Assembly (NCBI GenBank): GCA_016722295.1
Contig: JADKGL010000014.1
Span: 1-64,000 of the forward strand
Source of the DNA: Saprospiraceae bacterium
GTDB taxonomy: Bacteria > Bacteroidota > Bacteroidia > Chitinophagales > Saprospiraceae
DNA: 64,000 nt
Direction of reading: 5' to 3'
This document shows, one piece after another, positions 46,201-54,135 of this stretch (the first letter of the stretch is position 1; every line of letters starts with the position of its first letter). Both the position numbers and the translations under genes were made by a program. Below the pieces are notes generated by a model. It worked only from the letters and a program-made list of their open reading frames with translations, was not told where the DNA came from and made no database searches.

Positions 46201-47865
46201 ACTTATCCAATAGGAAAACACAAAATCACTTGGTATGTAGAAGATGGCTGCGGTAACGTAGGTACATGTTCAAATATATTCGAAGTAAAAGATTGCAAAG
46301 CACCAACTCCTTATTGTTTGACAGGATTGATCACAGTACCAATGCCATCATCAGGATGTGTAGATATATGGGCTAAGGATCTTGATGCAGGTTCTTATGA
46401 CAACTGTACGCCTAAGAGTAGATTGAAATTCTATTTTGATGGCGATACTTCAAGAAAATCAAGACGAGTATGTTGTGAAGATTTCAGAAGAGCAGGTGCT
46501 AATGACGAATTAATCATTGATGTTCAGGTTTGGGTTGAAGATGAAGAAGGCAATAAAGATTATTGCTCTACAGTAATCATTGTACAAGACAATTTAAATA
46601 TTTGTCCTAATTCTGGAACAAACATCGCAAGAATCAATGGAGAAATGCGTACAGAAACTGGTGATATGACAAAAGATGCATCTACTGATTTATATTTCAA
46701 CGGAAATGTAATGAAAAATGCAATGACAACGACTACTGGTAAATACTCTTTCCTTGATCTAACATTGAATCAAGAATATATGGTGAAGCCAGTAAGAAAT
46801 AATGATTTATTAAATGGTGTGACTACAGCAGATATCGTTAAAATTCAGAAGCATATCCTCGGTGTAGAAAGTTTATCTACTCCTTATAAGTTGATTGCTG
46901 CGGATGTTAATAAGTCAGGTGGTATCACTGCTGCAGATATTTCTGAAATCAGAAAAGCAATTTTAGGTGTAAATGCTACATTCTCAAAATCAAATTCTTG
47001 GGAATTCGTACCAGCAAACTATACTTTTGCTGATGCAACTAATCCATGGGCTTATCCAAATTTTGTAAATGCAAAATTGACAACTGAGCAAAATATTGTT
47101 GATTTCATTGCAGTAAAAATAGGTGATGTAAACAATTCAGTAGTTGCAGGAGTAAATGGTGCAGCGACAACACGTTCTAATGAAACATTGGTTTTAGAGG
47201 TTGAACAAGCTAAATTACAAGCTGGCCAAACTTATAAAATGAATGTAAGATCATCAAACTTCACAAATATCAACGGATATCAATTTACAATGAATTTTGA
47301 TCAATCAGCTTTAGAATTCGTAGGAGTTTCAGCAGGAGCTTTAGCAATCACTGAATCTAACTTTGGTCTAAACAAAGTAAGTCAAGGTATCATTACTACA
47401 AGTTGGAATTCAAATAACGCGATTTCAGTTACAAATACTGAGGTTCTATTTACAGTAGAGTTTGTTGCGAAAAATAATGTTGATCTTACAAAATCAATTG
47501 CAATCACTAGCGATGTAACAAAAGCTGAAGCATATAATTCTGGTCTACAATCAATGAATATTGAATTGGCAGGTAGATCAAATGCAGGTGTAGCTGAAAC
47601 AAGTATATTTGAATTGTACCAAAATACACCGAATCCATTTGCAAAAGAAACTGTTATTGAATTCAGATTGCCAGAAGCAGCTCCTGCTACTTTGACGATC
47701 TATGATGTGACAGGAAAAGTTCATTTGATTCAAACTATCGAAGGTCAAAAAGGATTGAACTCAATCCAGATTGATAGAAACAAGTTGAGTGGAGTAGGAA
47801 TGTTCTACTACCAATTAGACGCAAATACTCATACAGCTACAAAGCGTATGTTAATCATCGAATAA
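43276..47865 (+). CDS. large secreted protein: HYR/PKD-like repeats, dockerin- and cohesin-like modules, T9SS type A sorting domain
   Basis: 1529 residues. Signal peptide ending near WQNANA. Residues 45-1110 contain many Ig-like repeats of HYR/PKD type with paired Cys (for example CPADATVTCMDPITTTALG, YWVAVDASGNRDTCVQTIR, KIISRYW, CGNVGTCSNIFEVKDC). Residues about 1174-1290 resemble dockerin: NGVTTADIVKIQKHILGV and DVNKSGGITAADISEIRKAILGV-like halves with the calcium loop DVNKSGGITAAD, then IGDVNNS. Residues about 1303-1435 resemble a cohesin fold (LVLEVEQAKLQAGQTYKMNV, INGYQFTMNFDQSALEFVG, VLFTVEFVAKN). The C-terminal 85 residues (LYQNTPNPFAKETVIEFRLP, LTIYDVTGKV, MFYYQLDANTHTATKRMLI) are a type A T9SS sorting domain. 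A surface-exposed structural or adhesive protein; transcript ends at a strong hairpin. Confidence 0.88.
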   Translation: MIRLCLLDKFKLSLLRNLMFVLVVVGWQNANAENSKGSNVFGQLACNDDIQISLDENCRATINPDMVLEGSGIVNDAYTVIVRDWATNAIIDVDPATPGSQVGAAQIKRHLQITVREVAPPYNSCWGRAYVEDKLAPVITCPADATVTCMDPITTTALGVATVVELCGGHTTNYYDVVSKGSCALGYDKIISRYWVAVDASGNRDTCVQTIRVNYVPLSAVVFPPHFDGLATVGHTAMLSCDAKIDKSKDISSHLVAYPTCVDDYLLDAAYLAATGARRPKVLGWNCLDSGPYAGHPNPKSVYYPANLPCWGADVHTMWAGTGEPAATGCANVAVTYKDLRIDIAKPGCDAGPVGCYKLLRTWTLLDWCTGEVLDSHQIIKVADTEGPKVLYPDHLDVSTDIWKCEGRWEVPPAWIVDNCSNEVHYSVRVDNGTVLGNETAGFIVVNLPLGIQNAYIVAEDCCGNITEKLVVINVVDDIAPTAVCDQKTVVSITGNLSPGQNFAKIYAETFNDGSHDNCAPHLFFKVLRMDEMDGTPHGTSKPSTVCNGANGDDDTFITGSQSYFDDYVRFCCSDVGTTVRVVFRVFDVDPGVGPVSPSRFSSAPLAGRFNDCMVEVEVQNKTAPTVVAPPDVVVSCMFWFDVTKLTDVNDATFGKIVNDVAWRKNVKTLDVVCNYYCLPNPISLYNPASPAGVKACGFFNSLFSPAHPDNKYELLWGLDGYVLSGCGVTPSISVTDRRTCGTGRIERTFSAPGPNNTTITAKQTIWVVDCDPFYISPDRCDLTDDITWPDCGGQGTLVTGCGANTSPDAIGRPRIENGADDNCALIAIEYRDEVFTIEPDACLKILRKWIVIDWCQYDPNINATNGRWEHTQVIKVNDSKAPSVTCAVGPCEPAVINPATNLCVGHIRLTAVGRDTCTPEDWLFYEYKIDAFNDGSIDYTVGRLTRRQYAAGEVPSVRNNPFADNRNNPFDASGTYPIGKHKITWYVEDGCGNVGTCSNIFEVKDCKAPTPYCLTGLITVPMPSSGCVDIWAKDLDAGSYDNCTPKSRLKFYFDGDTSRKSRRVCCEDFRRAGANDELIIDVQVWVEDEEGNKDYCSTVIIVQDNLNICPNSGTNIARINGEMRTETGDMTKDASTDLYFNGNVMKNAMTTTTGKYSFLDLTLNQEYMVKPVRNNDLLNGVTTADIVKIQKHILGVESLSTPYKLIAADVNKSGGITAADISEIRKAILGVNATFSKSNSWEFVPANYTFADATNPWAYPNFVNAKLTTEQNIVDFIAVKIGDVNNSVVAGVNGAATTRSNETLVLEVEQAKLQAGQTYKMNVRSSNFTNINGYQFTMNFDQSALEFVGVSAGALAITESNFGLNKVSQGIITTSWNSNNAISVTNTEVLFTVEFVAKNNVDLTKSIAITSDVTKAEAYNSGLQSMNIELAGRSNAGVAETSIFELYQNTPNPFAKETVIEFRLPEAAPATLTIYDVTGKVHLIQTIEGQKGLNSIQIDRNKLSGVGMFYYQLDANTHTATKRMLIIE

Positions 47866-47892
47866 TCAGAATCTTTAATATTTAGATTTAAG

Positions 47893-47924
47893 AAATGCCT
47901 TCCAGAATGCTGGAAGGCATTTTT
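47893..47924 (+). terminator. Rho-independent terminator of the large secreted protein gene
   Basis: GCCTTCCAG-(AATG)-CTGGAAGGC, 9 bp perfect, flanked by AAAT and ATTTTTAT; 28 bp after the stop. Confidence 0.9.
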
Positions 47925-47985
47925 ATTTGAATTATTGTGCAATAAGCTGAACATAATGTGAGTTTATTCTATTTTTATACTCGCA

Positions 47986-49500
47986 ATGTTCAGGATTAAA
48001 AAATTAGATAGTATGTTGATTAAGGGGTTTATTCCTCCCTTTCTCATGTCCTTTTTGATTGCATTATTTGTGTTGGTAATGCAGACATTGTGGCTTTATA
48101 TTGATGATATCATTGGTAAGGGAGCAGGAACTTTAGTCATCTTAGAATTTTTATTTTATCTTTCAATTTCGATGATTCCACCCGCATTACCAATTGGCAT
48201 CCTATTAGCAGGTGTATTCCAATTTGGAAATTTAGGTGAGCGATATGAATTATCTAGTATGAAGTCAGCAGGATTGTCTCTCCTGAGGATTATGTTGCCG
48301 ATTTTGGCATTTGCATCGATGATATCATTATTTTCTTGGTTTTGTTCAGATTTTTTAATTCCTAAATCGAATCTGAAATCACTTAGTAGATTGCATGATT
48401 TGAAAAATGCAAAGCCAACACTTAGTTTGCAAGAAGGTGTTTTTAATGAAGATTTCTATGGATATGTAGTTCGCATTGGAAAAAAATATAGTAATGGGAA
48501 TGATATCAAAGATATTTTAATCTATGATCACAGTTCTACAGAACGCAATGGTGGAAAAAATATGATCATTGCTGAAAAAGGTAGAATGTATATCACTCCA
48601 CAGAATCAGTTTTTGGTAATGGATTTGGAGAATGGTTCTATTTACCAAGATCCTGGTTCTTCAAAAAATCATAAATCAAATCTTCCCTTCATCCGAAATT
48701 CATTTTCAAGTTTGACTAAAGTATTTGATCTAAGACAATTTAGTTTGAATCGAACTGACGAAGACCTATTTAAGAACAATCAACGGATGCAAAATAGTCT
48801 TCAGTTGCGCAAAGAAATAGATACGATTAAAAAACAAATTGATCTTAAGCTTTCTCCCTACTTTAGTAATAAGAAAAGAAATTTTGAAGCAAAATTTGAG
48901 TTAAATACAAATAAATCTCTTCCCGACACTCTTCATTCTAAAGAGAACTTAATCAAGCAGAAGATTCATTATACAGAATTGCAATTGAGTATAGATCGAA
49001 CTGAAGAAAAATATAAGTTTAGAGATAGTATTATAAATGCATGGATTTCTCCATCAAATGAATATATTACATCGTTAAAAGATTATTATACTAGAGAAAA
49101 TAAGAACATTGATGACTCGAAAAATTCATATTTAGCAGAAATAAAATCATTAAAAAAGAAACAATCAAAGTTTGGATATGAGTTATTGATTAAATATTCA
49201 TTCGCAATTATTTGTTTTGTCTTTATTTTCATTGGGGCACCACTTGGTGCAATAGTAAGAAAAGGTGGATATGGCTATCCATTGCTCTTATGTATTTTTG
49301 TTTTTGTAAGTTATATATTGTTAAATACTCTTTTCAAGAGGTTATCAGAAGCATTGACAATAAATATGTTTTTAGGAGCGTTTATACCATGCATTATTAT
49401 GTGTGTTCCAGCTATTTTATTAACTTGGACTGCATTGCGAGATCGAAATATTGTGAGAGATATAAGTTTGTTTTTTCAAAGATTTATAGTAAAGCGATAA
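47986..49500 (+). CDS. LptF/LptG-type permease
   Basis: 504 residues. Three membrane helices at the start (SFLIALFVLVMQTLW with LYIDDIIGKG after it, FLFYLSISMIPPALPIGILLAG) and three at the end (IICFVFIFIGAPLGAIVRKG, FVFVSYILLNTLFKRLSEAL), with a periplasmic beta-jellyroll part between (DFYGYVVRIGKK, MIIAEKGRMYIT). This is the YjgP/YjgQ layout; with LptB it extracts LPS from the inner membrane. The central region is long and partly helical (residues 260-380), as in other Bacteroidota members. Which of F or G it is cannot be told. Confidence 0.88.
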   Translation: MFRIKKLDSMLIKGFIPPFLMSFLIALFVLVMQTLWLYIDDIIGKGAGTLVILEFLFYLSISMIPPALPIGILLAGVFQFGNLGERYELSSMKSAGLSLLRIMLPILAFASMISLFSWFCSDFLIPKSNLKSLSRLHDLKNAKPTLSLQEGVFNEDFYGYVVRIGKKYSNGNDIKDILIYDHSSTERNGGKNMIIAEKGRMYITPQNQFLVMDLENGSIYQDPGSSKNHKSNLPFIRNSFSSLTKVFDLRQFSLNRTDEDLFKNNQRMQNSLQLRKEIDTIKKQIDLKLSPYFSNKKRNFEAKFELNTNKSLPDTLHSKENLIKQKIHYTELQLSIDRTEEKYKFRDSIINAWISPSNEYITSLKDYYTRENKNIDDSKNSYLAEIKSLKKKQSKFGYELLIKYSFAIICFVFIFIGAPLGAIVRKGGYGYPLLLCIFVFVSYILLNTLFKRLSEALTINMFLGAFIPCIIMCVPAILLTWTALRDRNIVRDISLFFQRFIVKR

Positions 49501-49942
49501 CAATAATAAAGTAGCTGAAGTTGCCTTTTAATAATCGTTTTTGAGAAAGATAAATGAGCGTAAATAGAATGTAAGTAGTTAGTCTTTGTGAGATTCAAGC
49601 TCGAGAAAGCACGACTTCATCCGAGTCCTCCAGCACTCCGTTTCAAGGCACTCTGAATTAATGGAAATTGATAAATTTTAAGCAGATAGTTTAAGGATGT
49701 TGTCGAATGTTTAGATCAGTGTTTACATCCAAAAGAAAATGGAACAGAGGTTATTGTAGATTTAATTTGTGATAAAATTATAAAAATGTAACAATGTAGC
49801 GAATTGTATATTTTATACAATGCAACGCAACAGAAAGATTAAAATAAGTTCAATTCTTTCTCAAATTTAAGTTAAACTCAGCTATGCAAAACCAAGCAAT
49901 AAAGTCGATTTTGTAAATGTCGAAATGATCAATTAGGTTTAC
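49501..49942. other. 442-bp intergenic region
   Basis: No gene recognised between the LptF/G gene and the GlsB-like gene. It includes a GC-richer stretch near 49590-49660 and a 19-bp palindrome ATTGTATA-TTT-TATACAAT at 49803-49821. No promoter or terminator stands out. Confidence 0.4.
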
Positions 49943-50194
49943 TTAACGCTTCTTAAGGATAATATTCAATAAGAATAATAGCACAAAAGCACCTATTGCA
50001 GCAGTTAGAATATAGCCTATCCAACCTGAACCAAGACTAATTCCAAGTTTGCCTAAACCCCAATAACCAATGTAGCCACCAAGTATTCCTACAACGATAT
50101 TGCCTAGAATACCAAGTCCACTGCCTTTGTAAAATTGACCACCTAGCCATCCAGCTACAGCACCTAAAACCAATGAAATAATTGTTCCTTCCAT
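49943..50194 (-). CDS. GlsB/YeaQ/YmgE family membrane protein
   Basis: 83 residues, three membrane helices. Pattern SLVLGAVAGWLGGQFYKGSG, LGILGNIVVGILGGYIGYW, IGYILTAAIGAFVLLFLLNII is the transglycosylase-associated (GlsB/YeaQ) family. Members are small stress-linked inner-membrane proteins of unknown mechanism. Ends with KKR as usual. Confidence 0.93.
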   Translation of the reverse strand: MEGTIISLVLGAVAGWLGGQFYKGSGLGILGNIVVGILGGYIGYWGLGKLGISLGSGWIGYILTAAIGAFVLLFLLNIILKKR

Positions 50195-50455
50195 AATTAA
50201 GAATTTAATTTTGTTGATGATTTTATATGCTAAGATAATGATATTTCTGGATTAGCGTGATTTTAAAAATATTTTTTGGAATCTAGAGATTTTGCTAACT
50301 GACATTTGATCAAGATTTATTGCAAGTCAATATCATGGATCAATCTGTTGTTAATAAAATTAGTATAAAATTGGCTGAGGCAAAAAATAGTTAATGAATT
50401 GATTGGCTGATTCAATTATTTATGCCTATCGGTCAAATTTCTTAAAAGTACTTTC

Positions 50456-51115
50456 TCAATCCTTAAACCACTTTAATTCACCTTTCACCAACCAAGCAAA
50501 ACCAAAAGCCATCAACATCATTGTTTCTGCAAAGAAAATTGGTTTCGCGCTACCAATTCTAAATTGAATACCATCGATTTTCCAATAACAAATTAAAAAG
50601 ATAATCATGACAAGTATAGTGCCTCCGCAGATTTTATAAATTAAATTTCTGCGCAATTTTGATGGCGAAGGATTTCCATTTGACTTTGTAAATAGGAATA
50701 GACACATATAAGCAAGTGTACTAAATAAAATCCCTGCAAATGCAAAATGTAAACTTGGAATTAATGCAATATTGGTTTGGTCGCATAACCCACAGGTTGC
50801 ATCATTGGACGTTGGAAAAATGGCAATTCCTAATGTGGATATACTTGCAATCCATGTCGCAATTTTATCATGGAGATCATATCCATTATAACAAAAAAAC
50901 ATTATGGCAATAGTGCTTAAGATCCCAACAAATAAATCACTTACATTCGTATAATAATAAGTACTAATAGAGTTTTGAAGTGTGGCACAAGAACTAAATT
51001 GAGCTACAAAAAAGAGTATGAATGGTAAAAAGAACCCCAGTATTCCCGTCGTAAATAACATATTCTCTGCAGAAAAAACTTCAGCGGTCTGTGATTTTGA
51101 TAATTGATTTTTCAT
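50456..51115 (-). CDS. DUF998-like membrane protein
   Basis: 219 residues, about six hydrophobic segments. LSKSQTAEVFSAENMLFTTG precedes TM1. Conserved-looking blocks are STYYYTNVSDLFVGILSTIA, FPTSNDATCGLCDQTN and SLHFAFAGILFSTLAYM, resembling the DUF998/DUF4337-like group of unnamed Bacteroidota membrane proteins. No catalytic residues are recognisable. It is divergent from the sigma-factor gene and 418 bp away. Confidence 0.6.
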   Translation of the reverse strand: MKNQLSKSQTAEVFSAENMLFTTGILGFFLPFILFFVAQFSSCATLQNSISTYYYTNVSDLFVGILSTIAIMFFCYNGYDLHDKIATWIASISTLGIAIFPTSNDATCGLCDQTNIALIPSLHFAFAGILFSTLAYMCLFLFTKSNGNPSPSKLRRNLIYKICGGTILVMIIFLICYWKIDGIQFRIGSAKPIFFAETMMLMAFGFAWLVKGELKWFKD

Positions 51116-51444
51116 TTGAATAGTTTTAAGTGTATTGCACTATTGTTGAAGTGAAGTGTTTAGAATTCTATTTCTGTTACCTTGGATTTGATAAATTTGT
51201 AGAGGAGTTCGTTTTTTCGATTTTATGTACAAATTTGTGATATTTTGAATTAATTTAAACGATAATTATTATCAATATTGCGGCATTATTCTGAGTCTAT
51301 TGTGAACTTATTCTAATAATTTTAGTTTTTCATACCTAAGGCAATTTAATATCTAATTTTTGAATTTTTGCCAAATAATATTATATGGTAATTCCCATGT
51401 ATGCATAATTACGTGTAAATCAATATGCTACTTCTGGAATTAAA

Positions 51445-51454
51445 TGTTTAAACA
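51445..51454. promoter_or_regulatory. palindrome TGTTTAAACA, copy 1 (operator candidate)
   Basis: Perfect 10-bp palindrome, with AA before it; the same sequence recurs 47 bp downstream in front of the ECF sigma gene. Confidence 0.55.
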
Positions 51455-51491
51455 AATATTAACAGTTTTTTGTCTAATAATTCCCTTCGAA

Positions 51492-51501
51492 TGTTTAAAC
51501 A
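51492..51501. promoter_or_regulatory. palindrome TGTTTAAACA, copy 2 (operator candidate)
   Basis: Identical to copy 1, including the AA prefix. It ends 6 bp before the TATATTTG -7 box, so a bound protein would cover the polymerase-contact region. Confidence 0.6.
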
Positions 51502-51507
51502 TTGTGG

Positions 51508-51515
51508 TATATTTG
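51508..51515 (+). promoter_or_regulatory. -7 box (TATATTTG) of the ECF sigma gene
   Basis: TATATTTG ends 18 bp before ATG 51534. Confidence 0.5.
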
Positions 51516-51533
51516 AAAAAAGTTTAAGAGATC

Positions 51534-52070
51534 ATGTCCAGCGTGGAGTTTTTTAATCAGCTAAAACAGCAAACCCAGACACTTAATAATTTTGCTTATA
51601 GTTTGACCAGAGATTCAGAAGATGCAAAAGACTTGTATCAGGAGACAGCATTTAGAGCGCTTTCCAATAGAGATAAATTTCAACCAGGAACTAATTTCAA
51701 AGCATGGTTGATCACTATCATGAAGAATATTTTTATCAACAACTATCGCAGAAAGATCAAAGGAGGCATAGTTAGTGATAATAGTGAGAATCAATATTTT
51801 TTCAATTCGGTGAATAATTCAGTTTTGAATAGAGCTGAATCCGATATCATGATGAAAGAATTAAATCGAATGGTAGAAAGTTTGGATGACAGTCTTAAGA
51901 TACCATTTTTGAGATATTATCATGGATTCAAGTATCAAGAGATAGCAGATGAATTGCATTTACCTCTAGGTACTGTCAAGAGTCGAATATTCTTTGCTCG
52001 AAAAGCATTGAAAAATATGATTGGTAATCATTACCATATTTACGAAGAAATAGCTGCAGTCGAAAACTAA
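51534..52070 (+). CDS. ECF sigma factor
   Basis: 178 residues. Region 2: LNNFAYSLTRDSEDAKDLYQ, ETAFRALSNRDKFQPGTNFK, AWLITIMKNIFINNYRRK; region 4: SLDDSLKIPFLRYYHGFKYQ and EIADELHLPLGTVKSRIFFA. No anti-sigma gene adjoins; mnmG follows 40 bp downstream and has no obvious box of its own. Twin TGTTTAAACA palindromes lie upstream, so the sigma gene itself may be repressed or activated by a dimeric regulator. It is unrelated in context to the sigma factor at 21.6 kb. Confidence 0.92.
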   Translation: MSSVEFFNQLKQQTQTLNNFAYSLTRDSEDAKDLYQETAFRALSNRDKFQPGTNFKAWLITIMKNIFINNYRRKIKGGIVSDNSENQYFFNSVNNSVLNRAESDIMMKELNRMVESLDDSLKIPFLRYYHGFKYQEIADELHLPLGTVKSRIFFARKALKNMIGNHYHIYEEIAAVEN

Positions 52071-52109
52071 GCTAGCAAGTTTTTATCATTTATATTAATT
52101 TTTACTTTT

Positions 52110-53975
52110 ATGTTTTCTGCTTACGATGTGATTGTAGTCGGTGCTGGTCATGCTGGTTGTGAAGCTGCTGCCGCTGCTGCAAACATGGGCAGAAAAGTCC
52201 TTTTAGTAACAATGAATATGCAAACGATTGCCCAGATGTCCTGTAATCCAGCAATGGGTGGCGTTGCAAAAGGTCAAATCGTAAGAGAGATCGATGCGAT
52301 GGGAGGTTATAGTGGCATCGTGACAGATGAGACGATGGTTCAATTTCGAATGTTGAATCGATCCAAAGGTCCTGCAATGTGGAGTCCACGAGCTCAAAGT
52401 GATCGAAATTTATTTGCTCGAAAATGGAGAAATTTATTAGAAGATCATCCCAATATTGATTTTTGGCAAGACATGGTTAAAGCATTACTCATTAAAGAGA
52501 ACCGTGTCGAAGGCATCATAACAGGAATGGGACTAGAGATACAAAGTAAAACTGTAGTATTGACCAATGGAACATTTCTAAATGGTTTGATTCATATTGG
52601 AGAAAAACAATTTGGAGGTGGAAGGGCAGGAGAAAGCGCTGCTAAAGGGATTACAGAACAACTTGTTTCTATTGGGTTTGAATCTGGACGTATGAAGACT
52701 GGGACACCTCCAAGATTGGATGGTAGAACGATCGATTATAGCCAAACTGAAATTCAGTATGGAGATGAAAATCCAGCTAAGTTTTCGTATACAAATACAA
52801 GTCCATTAGCTACACAACTTCCGTGTCATATCACTTACACAAATCAGGAAGTTCATGATATCCTGAAGACTGGCTTTGATAGAAGCCCAATGTTTTCTGG
52901 TCGAATACAAGGTCTAGGACCTCGATATTGTCCTAGTATTGAAGATAAAATTGAGCGCTTTTCTGAGCGTGATAGACACCAATTGTTTGTCGAACCAGAA
53001 GGTTGGGATACTCATGAAATTTATTTGAATGGATTCTCTTCCTCATTGCCTGAAGAAGTGCAGTACAAAGCACTTACAAAAATTCCAGGGCTACAACATG
53101 TGAAAATGTTTCGACCTGGCTATGCCATCGAATACGATTATTTTCCACCGACTCAATTAAAAATGAGTCTTGAAACTCATTTGGTCTCTGGACTTTATTT
53201 TGCTGGGCAGATCAATGGAACTACTGGATACGAAGAGGCGGCATGCCAAGGATTTATGGCAGGAATGAATGCAGCATTACAAGTAAAGGATGAAGCACCA
53301 TTCGTTTTGTCAAGAGCAGAAGCTTATATCGGTGTGTTGATCGATGATTTGGTAAATAAAGGTACCGAAGAACCATATAGGATGTTTACTTCTCGCGCAG
53401 AGTATCGCATATTATTGAGACAAGACAACGCCGATATACGATTGAGTAATCTTGCGCAAAAAAAAGGAATGCAAAATATGGATTCAAGAATGCTTCGTGT
53501 AAATGAAAAGATCGCAGCATTTGAAATAATAAAAAAGAAATTGAATGAATTTTCTTTATTACCACAAGAGATAAATCCATACCTAGAATCATTGGGATCT
53601 TCGCCAATTGATCAAAAAACAAAAGCTCTTCCAATTCTTACAAGACCGAATGTTACTTTAATTGATATCATAAAATGTAATTCTGAATTGCAACAAGTCA
53701 TCTCAGTATATGACCAAGAGATCTTGGAAAGTGCTGAAATAGAATTGAAATATGAGGGCTACATAAAAAAGGAAAAGGAACTTGTGGATAAAATGTCGCG
53801 ACTTGAAGAAGTAAAACTATTAGAGAATTACGACTATAAAAGTATTAAAGCATTGTCCAATGAAGCAAAAGTAAAACTGAGCCAAGTTAAACCAACTACT
53901 ATAGGACAAGCAAGTCGCATCAGTGGTGTCTCACCTGCTGACATATCAGTCCTCTTAGTGCATATGGGCCGGTAG
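52110..53975 (+). CDS. mnmG: tRNA uridine 5-carboxymethylaminomethyl modification enzyme
   Basis: 621 residues. FAD-binding VVGAGHAGCEAAAAAANMG near residue 8, SCNPAMGGVAKGQIVREIDA, GTFLNGLIHIGEKQFGGGRA, ESAAKG, GTPPRLDGRTID and RYCPSIEDKIERF are MnmG-diagnostic; the C-terminal helical domain ends SRISGVSPADISVLLVHMG. With MnmE it modifies U34 of tRNAs. Length fits the family. It follows the ECF sigma gene on the same strand; a specific functional link is not suggested by the sequence. Confidence 0.95.
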   Translation: MFSAYDVIVVGAGHAGCEAAAAAANMGRKVLLVTMNMQTIAQMSCNPAMGGVAKGQIVREIDAMGGYSGIVTDETMVQFRMLNRSKGPAMWSPRAQSDRNLFARKWRNLLEDHPNIDFWQDMVKALLIKENRVEGIITGMGLEIQSKTVVLTNGTFLNGLIHIGEKQFGGGRAGESAAKGITEQLVSIGFESGRMKTGTPPRLDGRTIDYSQTEIQYGDENPAKFSYTNTSPLATQLPCHITYTNQEVHDILKTGFDRSPMFSGRIQGLGPRYCPSIEDKIERFSERDRHQLFVEPEGWDTHEIYLNGFSSSLPEEVQYKALTKIPGLQHVKMFRPGYAIEYDYFPPTQLKMSLETHLVSGLYFAGQINGTTGYEEAACQGFMAGMNAALQVKDEAPFVLSRAEAYIGVLIDDLVNKGTEEPYRMFTSRAEYRILLRQDNADIRLSNLAQKKGMQNMDSRMLRVNEKIAAFEIIKKKLNEFSLLPQEINPYLESLGSSPIDQKTKALPILTRPNVTLIDIIKCNSELQQVISVYDQEILESAEIELKYEGYIKKEKELVDKMSRLEEVKLLENYDYKSIKALSNEAKVKLSQVKPTTIGQASRISGVSPADISVLLVHMGR

Positions 53976-53983
53976 TTTTAATT

Positions 53984-54110
53984 CGTTAATTTGATAATGA
54001 GGGAATTTGCAAATCTGCAAATTTGAAAATGTGCAAATTAATTTGATAAGGATTGATTAATTTGAGAAATGCGATAATGTGAGACCTTAGATAATTTGCA
54101 AAATGATTTG
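53984..54110. repeat. AATTTG-rich degenerate tandem repeat
   Basis: Six- to nine-base units such as AATTTGATAA, AATTTGCAAA, AAATTTGAAAA, AATGTGCAAA and AATTTGAGAA recur here, in the gap after mnmG. Similar tracts are, as far as I recall, seen between genes in other Bacteroidota. No protein or known RNA is evident. Confidence 0.5.
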
Positions 54111-54135
54111 AGTAGTTTTTTTAGGTAAGCAAAAT

